64,000 bases of DNA from positions 186,001 to 250,000 of the forward strand of contig NZ_GL833119.1 in assembly GCF_000185145.2 (NCBI RefSeq), given 5' to 3'. Numbering within the stretch: position 1 is the first letter of the stretch; each line of letters opens with the position of its first letter. Of the stretch, positions 56,864 through 64,000 are shown in pieces. The position numbers were made by a program, and so were the translations under genes. The notes below the pieces were generated by a model that made no database searches, was not told where the DNA came from, and saw nothing but the letters and a program-made list of their open reading frames with translations. This DNA is from Hoylesella oralis ATCC 33269. GTDB taxonomy: Bacteria > Bacteroidota > Bacteroidia > Bacteroidales > Bacteroidaceae.

Positions 56864-58087
56864 ATGGCAAAATTAGAAAATAAAGCAAAGGAAAACCCGA
56901 AATTGGAGCAAAATGTGTTGTCTGATGGTCGGATAAGTCTGTATCTGGAGTATTATCTTGGTAGGGAAGAAACACCGGTTTTAGACGAAAACGGCAATCC
57001 CGTTTTGTATGAAACAGGCAAGATGATGGGTAAGCCCAAGGTACACATTAAGCACAACAGGCGAAAAGAAAATTTGCAGTTGTACCTGATCGCTAAGCCT
57101 CGTACTCCAGCGGAACGGCAACAGAACAAAGAAACACTCGAACTGGCTGCCAAGATTCGTGCAGAGCGTGAACAGGAGTTTAAGGAGAGCATGCTCGGCT
57201 ATCGGTTGAAGAAGGATAGGAATATCAATTTCTTGGACTATTATCAGGCGTACATTGACAGTTACACCAAGAAAGACCTGCGAATGATAAAGATAGCCTT
57301 GAATCGTTTTAAGGATTTTCTGAAAGAGCAATACCCACTCTATGAGTTTAGCATTAAGCCCGACTTGATAACCAAGGATATGATGGAACAATTTGTGGAG
57401 TATCTGCAATCACGAAGTGTTGGTGAAGGAGCAAAGAGCATCTATCAGCGTTTTAAGAAGGTTGTGCGATATGCAATCGACCACGAAGTGATGTTGAAAG
57501 ACCCTTGTAAGGGTGTGGTGTGTAAGGTAGATGAACAGATTTTACGCAAAGATGTGTTGTCAATGGATGAGATTCAAACCTTGATACAATGTCATTACGA
57601 AAACGAAAATCCCAATGTAAGGCGAGCATTTATCTTCTGTCTGTATTGTGGTCTGCGTTTCTGCGATGTGAAAGACCTAACTTATAAGAACATTGATTAT
57701 ACCAACCGCCTATTGAAGTTTGAGCAGAACAAGACTAAAGGGCATTCGGCACATAGTGGTGTCGTCATTCCTTTGAACGATGGTTTACTGTCATTGATTG
57801 GTGACGCACCTGACGATTTGAATTCCTCCATTTTCAATCTTCCCTCGTATGAGAGTTGTTGCAAATCGGTAAAACGATGGGTGAAGCGTGCAGGTATTAA
57901 CAAACACATCAGCTGGCATTGTGCCCGCCATAGCTTTGCAGTAAATATCCTGAATAATGGTGCGAACATCAAGACTGTTGCCAGTCTATTGGGGCATAGC
58001 GGATTGAAGCATACCGAGAAATACACCCGTGCAGTGGATAAGCTAAAGTCGGAAGCGATAAATAGTTTACCAGAATTAAAAATGTAG
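56864..58087 (+). CDS. Tyrosine recombinase (integrase of an integrative element)
   Basis: The 407-residue product has an N-terminal arm-binding region, a core-binding SAM-like domain (residues about 120-215, ending SRSVGEGAKSIYQRFKKVVRYA), and the catalytic domain. The catalytic residues can be seen: the first Arg in FCLYCGLRFCDVKDL, HISWHCARHSF with His-x-x-Arg, the second His in LLGHSGLKHTEKY, and the nucleophile Tyr in TEKYTRA. Such Bacteroidetes recombinases move conjugative or mobilizable elements and genomic islands. It seems intact. The operon downstream, transcribed in the same direction 170 bases later, is probably its cargo. The middle of the gene has a decayed near-copy at 28.1 kb. 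Confidence 0.92.
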   Translation: MAKLENKAKENPKLEQNVLSDGRISLYLEYYLGREETPVLDENGNPVLYETGKMMGKPKVHIKHNRRKENLQLYLIAKPRTPAERQQNKETLELAAKIRAEREQEFKESMLGYRLKKDRNINFLDYYQAYIDSYTKKDLRMIKIALNRFKDFLKEQYPLYEFSIKPDLITKDMMEQFVEYLQSRSVGEGAKSIYQRFKKVVRYAIDHEVMLKDPCKGVVCKVDEQILRKDVLSMDEIQTLIQCHYENENPNVRRAFIFCLYCGLRFCDVKDLTYKNIDYTNRLLKFEQNKTKGHSAHSGVVIPLNDGLLSLIGDAPDDLNSSIFNLPSYESCCKSVKRWVKRAGINKHISWHCARHSFAVNILNNGANIKTVASLLGHSGLKHTEKYTRAVDKLKSEAINSLPELKM

Positions 58088-58179
58088 GACTTGATTTATA
58101 TGGTCTATTCTTAGTCCAAATCTTTTCTAATTGTAATCAGACAGACATGATGAGGAAAACGCCAATTTAGTGATATTTT

Positions 58180-58195
58180 TGGCTAAACAAAGCCA
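58180..58195. promoter_or_regulatory. Candidate operator of the XRE regulator
   Basis: Inverted repeat TGGCT, six bases, AGCCA, four bases upstream of the -33 element of the following promoter. A plausible site for autoregulation by the XRE protein, but short. Confidence 0.3.
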
Positions 58196-58198
58196 TAT

Positions 58199-58231
58199 TT
58201 TGCATTATCTTCAAAAAAATGTGTACTTTTG
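58199..58231 (+). promoter_or_regulatory. Promoter of the phosphorothioation-like operon
   Basis: TTTG (58199-58202), 21 bases, TACTTTTG (58224-58231), 26 bases before the XRE start codon. Confidence 0.7.
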
Positions 58232-58257
58232 TATTTATAACAAATCTATAATCCATT

Positions 58258-58473
58258 ATGGACAAAGATATTAATCGCATAAAAGTAGTGCTAGCAGAAA
58301 AGAAAAGGACAAATAAATGGTTGGCTGAACAACTTGGATGTGCACCTACTACAGTATCTAAGTGGTGTACCAATGCTTGCCAACCACCTATGGAGACATA
58401 TCTGAAAATAGCCAAGCTGCTCGAAGTAGATATAGCCGAGTTGCTTAACAAAGAATATTTCAAATCAATATAG
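58258..58473 (+). CDS. XRE-family helix-turn-helix regulator
   Basis: This 71-residue protein is almost entirely a Cro/cI-type HTH domain: IKVVLAEKKRTNKWLAEQLG forms the first helices, CAPTTVSKWCTNA the recognition region, and METYLKIAKLLEVDIAELLN the closing helices. Its stop codon is one base away from the start of the DUF4007 gene, so it is the first gene of the operon and probably controls it. Small XRE proteins of this type often head restriction-modification or defence operons and delay or limit expression. Confidence 0.88.
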   Translation: MDKDINRIKVVLAEKKRTNKWLAEQLGCAPTTVSKWCTNACQPPMETYLKIAKLLEVDIAELLNKEYFKSI

Positions 58474-58474
58474 T

Positions 58475-59347
58475 ATGGCAACAATCAGTAATAAATATAT
58501 ATTCTCAGGGCATGAATCTTTCCCTTGCAAAAGCCTATGGCTGAAAAAAGGATATGATTTCATAGTCCATGGAAATAATTTCAGCTCCCCTGATGCGGTA
58601 ATACAATTAGGTGTCGGGAAGAATATGGTTTCTTCTATTCGTTATTGGCTCGGTGTTTTTAGTATATGTGATGGAGACCAGCCAACATGGTTAGGAAACT
58701 ATCTGTTTAATGAGAATTATGGAAAGGACAAGTACATTGAGGATATGGCAACTCTATGGCTTTTGCACTTTAATCTTGTATTTTTAAGAAAAGCTTCACT
58801 ATATAACATGTTATTTTGTGGGCTGCAAAAAGAACGCTCTACTTTTGAAAAAGGTATTGTGATGACATATGCGAGATTGAAACTGGCAGAAGTAGGAAAG
58901 CTATCAGCATATAACGAAAGTACAATGGGAAAAGACGTAGGAGTTTTCTTGCAAAACTATGCTTTGCCCCGTAAGCCGCAATCCAATGAGGACTTTTCTT
59001 CTCTTCTGATAGACCTTGACTTGATTCGCCTAAATTCAGAAAGTAAGGGGTACTACTTTAATGTAGACGGTAAGCGTGAGGTAACAAAGGAGATCTTTCT
59101 GTATGGTTTACTAAAATTGAAGGAGCTGGAGGATGACAACAGCTTACCCTTTGATACCATACAAGAAAGAGTAGGCCTAGTCTTCTGTATGCAGAACTTC
59201 GAGACAATAGAGATGTTGAAACAACTGGCCAATGAGTACAATCATTTTTTCGTGTATAGTGATGTGGCTGGTATCAAGCAAGTTCAGTTTATTAAGGACT
59301 TGGATATAAAACAGGTATTAGACAATTATTATGGTAAAGACATTTAG
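58475..59347 (+). CDS. sspB: DUF4007 protein, SspB-like component of a DNA phosphorothioation system
   Basis: The 290-residue protein has the DUF4007 landmarks: FSGHESFPCKSLWLKKGYDF at residues about 10-29, AVIQLGVGKNMVSSIRYWLGVFSI at about 40-63, and EDMATLWLLHFNLVFLRKASL near residue 90. As I recall the literature, SspB, the nickase of the single-strand phosphorothioation system SspABCD, is a DUF4007 protein, and the gene order B-C-D is the same here. The end of this gene overlaps the start of the ATPase gene by 17 bases, so the proteins are translated together. The symbol is given on family and order and should be tested by a profile search. Confidence 0.72.
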   Translation: MATISNKYIFSGHESFPCKSLWLKKGYDFIVHGNNFSSPDAVIQLGVGKNMVSSIRYWLGVFSICDGDQPTWLGNYLFNENYGKDKYIEDMATLWLLHFNLVFLRKASLYNMLFCGLQKERSTFEKGIVMTYARLKLAEVGKLSAYNESTMGKDVGVFLQNYALPRKPQSNEDFSSLLIDLDLIRLNSESKGYYFNVDGKREVTKEIFLYGLLKLKELEDDNSLPFDTIQERVGLVFCMQNFETIEMLKQLANEYNHFFVYSDVAGIKQVQFIKDLDIKQVLDNYYGKDI

Positions 59348-62300
59348 TTTATCTGCAAACATTGAAAACGGTTTTGCTGAAGGAATGCAATACCTGGTGA
59401 CACCTAACGCTCAGAATGCAATTCACAATATTGTGAACGACTTCAAGTCTGGTATTCATTCTTTCACGATTATAGGCTCGTACGGAACAGGAAAATCGAG
59501 CTTTCTACTGGCATTAGAATCTGATTTGAAGAAGATAGCCAAGCAGAACTATCTATTGGATGCTAGAATTCTATCAGATGCGAAGTCATTCGAGATTATG
59601 AATATTGTTGGCGACTATACTGAGATGTCAACACTTCTCAGTAACGCTCTAAATGTGGAGGGCAATACCAACAGTATTCTTGATAACCTGAAGAATCATT
59701 ATAATCAATGTCAGAAGGAAGGCAAATTCCTGATAATAGTTGTAGATGAGTTCGGCAAGGTATTGGAACATGCTGCCAAAAATAACCCTGAGACGGAGCT
59801 GTATTTCTTACAGAAGTTGTCCGAGTTGGTCAATGTACCGACTCGTCAGATGATGCTTCTCACTGTGCTCCATCAAAATTTTGGTGCTTATGCCAAAGGA
59901 TTGACAGAAACACAGACAAACGAGTGGATTAAAGTAAAAGGCCGCTTCAAGGAAATTACCTTTGTAGAGCCTGTAGAGCAGTTGCTACAACTGGCATCAA
60001 AACAGCTAAAGGAAGAAAGGAAGATAAACGATGCGAATAATATTGAACCACTATATAGGTTAGCCAAAGAAACAGGATATGTGTCTAACGATTTTCCTTT
60101 GGAAACTGCTAAGCAGCTATTTCCGTTGGATTCGTTCTCAGCCTACACTATTACAACAGCTATTCAGCGATATGGTCAGAATGAGCGTTCTCTTTTCACT
60201 TTCTTAGCAGCGAAAGGAAGCAATTCTATTTCCGAATTTGAACCCGTAAAGCAATTAACATATAATCTTCAGAAAGTTTATGACTATATACTATATAATT
60301 TCTATTCCTATCTAAAAGATGCCAATGCTGACTCAATGAGCTGGAGCACCATTCAAGTATCTATAGAGCGAGTAGAAGGTCAAGAATGGGACAGCAAGAA
60401 AGAGATGTCTCAAGCTGTGAATCTGGTGAAAGCCATTGGCTTGTTGAACCTTTTTGGTACAGCAGGATTTAAGCTGACAGCAGAACACATAGCGACCTAC
60501 GCTAAGGAAGCCATGGCTATCGACAATGCCAAGGCAATCATACAGAAGCTGACTGCCAAGAAAATAGTTCGATATGCTGTCTACAAAGAACGCCTGATGT
60601 TGTTCGAAGGTACAGATGTTGACCTTGAAGCAGAAATACGTAAAGCAGGTTTGATAGTTCCTCGTCCTGTGACCTTTGTTGATGAGCTGAATGTATTTTT
60701 CAACAAGCGTATCTCCCAGGTTAAAGCTCACTTCTTTCAGAAAGGCACCCCACGATTCTTTGAATACATGATTTGTGAAGAGCCTCAGGATATTGTTCCT
60801 ACTGGCGATACAGACGGCTTCATTGAACTAATTATCTCCACGCACAAGAATGTTTTGACAGAAATCAAAAGATTAAGCTTAGAAACAGATCATGCACTTG
60901 TCTTTGCTTATTTTACCAATACGAAGGATATCGTCGACCACCTCTACAACATCAAGAAGTATATATATCTGTTGGAGCATGTTTTAGATAAGAGCGACAG
61001 GGTGGCTGTAAAAGAAATTCAAAAGTTGAGAGAGTATGAGGAGGCCTTGCTTAATAAGACAATCAACGACAACCTTTTCTCCTATAAAAATTGTGTGGTA
61101 TGGGTGTTTGGAGGTAAAGAGCAGAAAGTGAATTCACATCGTGATTTTAACCAGTTGCTGTCGAAGGTTTGCAATGAAGTCTACGGTAAGACACCTGTGA
61201 TGGTTAATGAACTATTCAACAGGCATAAGCTTAGTGGCGCGATTACTCAAGCGAGGAAAAGTTATCTAACATACTTGACGGAGCACTATTCTGAAGACAG
61301 AATTGGATTTCCTGAGAACAAATTTCCACCAGAAAAGACAATTTATTTTTCTTTACTTTTGAACACGGGGCTTCATCAAAATGGCGGCTTTGCAGACTCG
61401 CCTACTAATAAAGGCTTTATGCCTCTGTGGGAAGCCTGCGAAGAGTTTCTGCAGAGTACGGAAAACAAAGCAAGAAAAGTGTCTGAACTCATCAAGATTC
61501 TTTCCACCCAGCCCTATAAATTAAAACATGGATTCCTCGAATTTTGGATTCCAACTTATTTGTTTATCAAGCGTCAGGATTTTGCACTCTATGATGCATC
61601 AAGGGGAGCTTTTATACCAAATGTGAACATGGAGTTTTTCGATTTGCTGCAAAAGCATCCGGGTGACTTTGAGGTTAAGAAGTTTGCTATTGATGGTGTA
61701 AAGTTGGGATTTTTCAATCAGTATCGGCGCTTCATTAATCTTGGAGAAGAATTTTCTATAACCAACTCCAGCTTCATCGAAACCATCAAGCCTTTTTTAA
61801 ATTTCTATATGCGGCTGAATGATTATACCAAGCATACTCGCAAATTTAACCACGAGTCAACCATGAAATTCCGTGATGTGCTGGCAAAAGCAAAAGATCC
61901 AGAAAAAGCATTCTTCAATGATTTGCCAGAAGCTTTGGGATTTGACCATGCGAAATTGAAACATGAAGAGTTTATTCGTGAATATGGTAATATAATCCAG
62001 CGTGCTATCAGAGAATTGCGTTCTTGCTATACGCAGTTGATAGACCGCATAGAAGAAAGATTAGTGGATAAATTTGGTTTGCAAAGCTACGAATACAGTG
62101 AGTACATTTTAGAAGTTCGCAAGAGATTAACCAATGTCAAGGTCTATCTACTGACAGACAAACAGCGTGAATTCTACCATCATGTGATGACAGAATACGA
62201 CAACCGAACCCTATGGTACCAGTCTATATGTTATACCATACTTGAGCAGCGTCTTGATGCGCTCAGAGATGAACAAGAAGACAAGCTCGTAGATGACCTC

Positions 62301-62558
62301 ATCTATTTGTTCCGTGAGTGCGAAAAGTATGCAGATATTTCCAAGAAGGTTGACGATACAGACAAGAATGAGGCCTACTCTTTTGACATGGTTACAAACA
62401 ATGGTACTAACATTAGGACACAAACTTACGTGCTTCCTGAGAAAGATAAAACGAAAGCTGACAAACTGGAGAAAAAGATTAGTCAGCTGTTATCTGGTGA
62501 TAGCAATGTAGATATTTGTACATTGCTGTCAATATTGAACAAAAAGATGAATAAATGA
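59331..62558 (+). CDS. sspC: Large P-loop ATPase, SspC-like
   Basis: The 1075-residue protein has a Walker A motif GSYGTGKS at residues 49-56 and a Walker B motif FLIIVVDE at 133-140, in an N-terminal ATPase domain of about 350 residues. The rest is a long mostly helical region with no motif I recognise. Its type resembles the large ATPases of defence systems (BREX BrxC/PglY, DUF499-like, SspC). Between a DUF4007 gene and a PAPS-reductase gene, SspC is the best reading. It probably acts as an ATP-driven motor or assembly factor for DNA modification. The stop codon overlaps the next start (ATGA). Confidence 0.65.
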   Translation: MVKTFSLSANIENGFAEGMQYLVTPNAQNAIHNIVNDFKSGIHSFTIIGSYGTGKSSFLLALESDLKKIAKQNYLLDARILSDAKSFEIMNIVGDYTEMSTLLSNALNVEGNTNSILDNLKNHYNQCQKEGKFLIIVVDEFGKVLEHAAKNNPETELYFLQKLSELVNVPTRQMMLLTVLHQNFGAYAKGLTETQTNEWIKVKGRFKEITFVEPVEQLLQLASKQLKEERKINDANNIEPLYRLAKETGYVSNDFPLETAKQLFPLDSFSAYTITTAIQRYGQNERSLFTFLAAKGSNSISEFEPVKQLTYNLQKVYDYILYNFYSYLKDANADSMSWSTIQVSIERVEGQEWDSKKEMSQAVNLVKAIGLLNLFGTAGFKLTAEHIATYAKEAMAIDNAKAIIQKLTAKKIVRYAVYKERLMLFEGTDVDLEAEIRKAGLIVPRPVTFVDELNVFFNKRISQVKAHFFQKGTPRFFEYMICEEPQDIVPTGDTDGFIELIISTHKNVLTEIKRLSLETDHALVFAYFTNTKDIVDHLYNIKKYIYLLEHVLDKSDRVAVKEIQKLREYEEALLNKTINDNLFSYKNCVVWVFGGKEQKVNSHRDFNQLLSKVCNEVYGKTPVMVNELFNRHKLSGAITQARKSYLTYLTEHYSEDRIGFPENKFPPEKTIYFSLLLNTGLHQNGGFADSPTNKGFMPLWEACEEFLQSTENKARKVSELIKILSTQPYKLKHGFLEFWIPTYLFIKRQDFALYDASRGAFIPNVNMEFFDLLQKHPGDFEVKKFAIDGVKLGFFNQYRRFINLGEEFSITNSSFIETIKPFLNFYMRLNDYTKHTRKFNHESTMKFRDVLAKAKDPEKAFFNDLPEALGFDHAKLKHEEFIREYGNIIQRAIRELRSCYTQLIDRIEERLVDKFGLQSYEYSEYILEVRKRLTNVKVYLLTDKQREFYHHVMTEYDNRTLWYQSICYTILEQRLDALRDEQEDKLVDDLIYLFRECEKYADISKKVDDTDKNEAYSFDMVTNNGTNIRTQTYVLPEKDKTKADKLEKKISQLLSGDSNVDICTLLSILNKKMNK

Positions 62559-63658
62559 TAAAAGTAAGACATATATTAGGCATATCAGGCGGTAAAGATA
62601 GTGCAGCTCTCGCCATCTATCTGAAAAAAACATACCCATTGCTAAAGATTGAATACTACAATTCAGATACAGGTTGCGAATTGGCAGAAACAGAAGCACT
62701 AATTAATCGTTTGGAAGCTTACTTGGGGAAAATTGAACGGTTAAGGGCCGCGGAGGACAGTCCGGAGCCAACGCCATTCCATCACTTTTTGAAAGCTATG
62801 GGGGGATTTCTTCCTTCACCACAAGCTCGCTGGTGTACTAAGAAAATGAAACTGGATAAGTTTGAAGAATACGTAGGAAGTGATTATGCTGTTTCATATG
62901 TTGGTATCCGTGGCGATGAGGATAGAGACGGTTATATCTCATCGAAGCCCAATATTCAGGCCGTATTCCCATTCCGTAAGAATATATGGAGTATAGATGT
63001 TATTAATAAATTCCTACACCATGAGAATTTGGATCAGATAGTTGACATATACGAGAGATTATGTCCAAAAGGATTCCTGCGGGACGAGATTATTGAGATA
63101 GTGAAGAGACCTGTCGCTAAGCAGTTCTATTACTCGAAGAAAATGAATACTTTACTTGACTACGACGTAAAGTTGTTTAATCATGCTGTCTTTGAATTCC
63201 TGAGAACTACTGATTATCCGGTGGGTAAACTTGACAAATTCCCACTCCTTGACAATACGGATGTGTTAGTAAAAGAAGACATTTTCCGTTTATTGAAAGA
63301 GAGTGGTGTGGGTGTTCCTGCCTACTACGAGGAAATCCCTTTCGAGGTAGATGGCGAAAAAGGCACTTATTGCCGTAGTCGTTCTGGTTGTTACTTCTGT
63401 TTTTTCCAGCAAAAGATAGAGTGGGTCTGGCTCTATGAGCAACATCCTGATTTATTCAAGAAAGCAATGGAATTTGAGAAAGATGGATATACATGGAATC
63501 AGAACGAAAGCCTTGCTGATTTGATAAAGCCTGAGCGAATCCGTCAAATTAAACTTGATATCATCAAGCGACAAAAAGAGAATTGTGCCAACCACAAGGG
63601 CACTACTCTTGTGGATATTTTGGGTGACGATATAATGTGTACGAATTGTTTCATATAA
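62555..63658 (+). CDS. sspD: PAPS-reductase/ATP-pyrophosphatase, SspD/DndC-like DNA sulfur-transfer enzyme
   Basis: The 367-residue protein starts with the PP-loop motif SGGKDS at residues 11-16, the ATP-pyrophosphatase signature of the PAPS-reductase family. It continues with YNSDTGCELAETEALI and ARWCTKKMKLDKFEEYV, typical of DndC-like proteins. A cysteine cluster at residues 273, 279 and 282 (CRSRSGCYFC) and further cysteines at the C-terminus (CANHK, CTNC) could hold an iron-sulfur cluster. DndC and SspD adenylate the DNA backbone phosphate so that sulfur from a cysteine desulfurase can be inserted. BrxP of BREX type 4 is another relative, so the assignment to Ssp rests on the neighbours. 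Confidence 0.8.
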   Translation: MIKVRHILGISGGKDSAALAIYLKKTYPLLKIEYYNSDTGCELAETEALINRLEAYLGKIERLRAAEDSPEPTPFHHFLKAMGGFLPSPQARWCTKKMKLDKFEEYVGSDYAVSYVGIRGDEDRDGYISSKPNIQAVFPFRKNIWSIDVINKFLHHENLDQIVDIYERLCPKGFLRDEIIEIVKRPVAKQFYYSKKMNTLLDYDVKLFNHAVFEFLRTTDYPVGKLDKFPLLDNTDVLVKEDIFRLLKESGVGVPAYYEEIPFEVDGEKGTYCRSRSGCYFCFFQQKIEWVWLYEQHPDLFKKAMEFEKDGYTWNQNESLADLIKPERIRQIKLDIIKRQKENCANHKGTTLVDILGDDIMCTNCFI

Positions 63659-63668
63659 TTTAAAGTGT

Positions 63669-64000
63669 ATGCTCAAAGCAAATGTACTTTGGCCAGGCAG
63701 TCGTCGTTATAAGTCACGAACGGAGTGGGAACCTATCGGTTTCTTTTCCGAGGCATTGTGTAATGCAACTCAGTTTGATATAAAACTGGGCTTCTTTTCT
63801 TCATCGGCAATTAACATCTTGTCAGATGGATTTGCAACGTTCCTTTATAATGGTGGACGCATGCGAATGGTTATCAATGATATTCTTTCCATTGAAGACA
63901 AGCAAGCTATGATAGCAGGTGAGGCCGGTGACTTAATTCAATATTTTAACCTAAATAACTTGGAGGAAGTTAAACGTACCTTGTCCGAGAGAGATAAACA
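63669..64000 (+). CDS. Phospholipase-D-like protein, probably N-terminus of a helicase-nuclease (3' partial)
   Basis: The visible 110 residues run off the right edge. They include FDIKLGFFSSSAINILSDGF and NGGRMRMVINDILSIEDKQA, which resemble the N-terminal PLD-like domain found at the start of defence-associated DEAD/SNF2 helicases. The gene begins 10 bases after the PAPS-reductase gene, in the same operon. By position it is a candidate for the restriction or effector arm that would read the modification, similar to SspF of the SspFGH type. The HxK motifs and helicase motifs would lie beyond the window, so the function is an inference. Confidence 0.55.
   Translation, partial: MLKANVLWPGSRRYKSRTEWEPIGFFSEALCNATQFDIKLGFFSSSAINILSDGFATFLYNGGRMRMVINDILSIEDKQAMIAGEAGDLIQYFNLNNLEEVKRTLSERDK

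Noticed and set aside
58475..63658. BREX type 4 (BrxP/BrxC) as the identity of the right-end operon
   Set aside because: BrxP is also a PAPS-reductase relative and BrxC a large ATPase, but the DUF4007 gene and gene order fit SspBCD better, and no PglZ or BrxL is in view. The window ends too early to exclude it fully.
58475..63658. Classical DndBCDE system
   Set aside because: No DndD SMC-like ATPase or small DndE; the ATPase here has no long coiled-coil and a DUF4007 gene is present instead of DndB.

Overview
The window comes from a member of the phylum Bacteroidota, most likely a Prevotella-like Bacteroidales species. The signs are tandem SusC/SusD pairs, hybrid two-component system (HTCS) regulators that carry sensor, kinase, receiver and AraC domains on one chain, secreted proteins with Por/T9SS-type C-terminal tails, and promoters of the Bacteroidetes type (TTTG, 18-21 bases, TAnnTTTG). 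I saw no rRNA, tRNA or CRISPR array.

Left part (1-6.3 kb): the 3' end of a SusD-like/TPR outer-membrane protein, an alpha/beta-hydrolase fused to a 5'-nucleotidase-like domain, a MATE exporter whose first codons are interrupted by a stop, and a short DXS-type thiamine-diphosphate enzyme.

Fructan locus (6.3-21.1 kb, minus strand): fructokinase, MFS fructose importer, exo-acting GH32, lipoprotein GH32-like endo-enzyme, DUF4960 surface glycan-binding protein, SusD, SusC and a fructose-sensing HTCS. The order of the seven structural genes is, as I recall it, that of the Bacteroides thetaiotaomicron levan locus (BT1757-BT1763), with a BT1754-type regulator next to it. Levan would be cut at the surface, imported by SusC/D, trimmed in the periplasm by the exo-GH32, and fructose imported and phosphorylated. 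A pair of 10-base direct repeats 21 bases apart sits just upstream of the susC promoter and is a good candidate HTCS operator.

Junction (21.3-28.4 kb): a small esterase, a large GH2 enzyme with discoidin-like domains, and a secreted CotH-kinase-like protein, followed by a broken piece of a tyrosine recombinase gene.

Second glycan locus (28.9-52.2 kb): two complete SusC/SusD pairs, a GH71/GH99-like protein, a carbohydrate-binding-like secreted protein, a GH106 and a GH78 alpha-L-rhamnosidase, and a second, large HTCS. The target is probably a rhamnose-containing plant or microbial polysaccharide.

Decayed zone (52.2-56.3 kb): almost no intact gene. It holds relics of three transposases (IS982-like, a zinc-ribbon transposase, IS630-like), C-terminal tails of lost secreted proteins, and a fragment of a DUF5131 protein.

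Right end (56.7-64 kb): an intact tyrosine recombinase followed by an operon encoding an XRE regulator, a DUF4007 protein, a large P-loop ATPase, a PAPS-reductase/DndC-like protein and the start of a phospholipase-D-like protein. This looks like a DNA-phosphorothioation defence module of the SspBCD type carried on an integrative element, and is the most interesting part of the window. The recombinase fragment at 28.1 kb is a close copy of the middle of this recombinase, so the region between them may have been shaped by related integrative elements.
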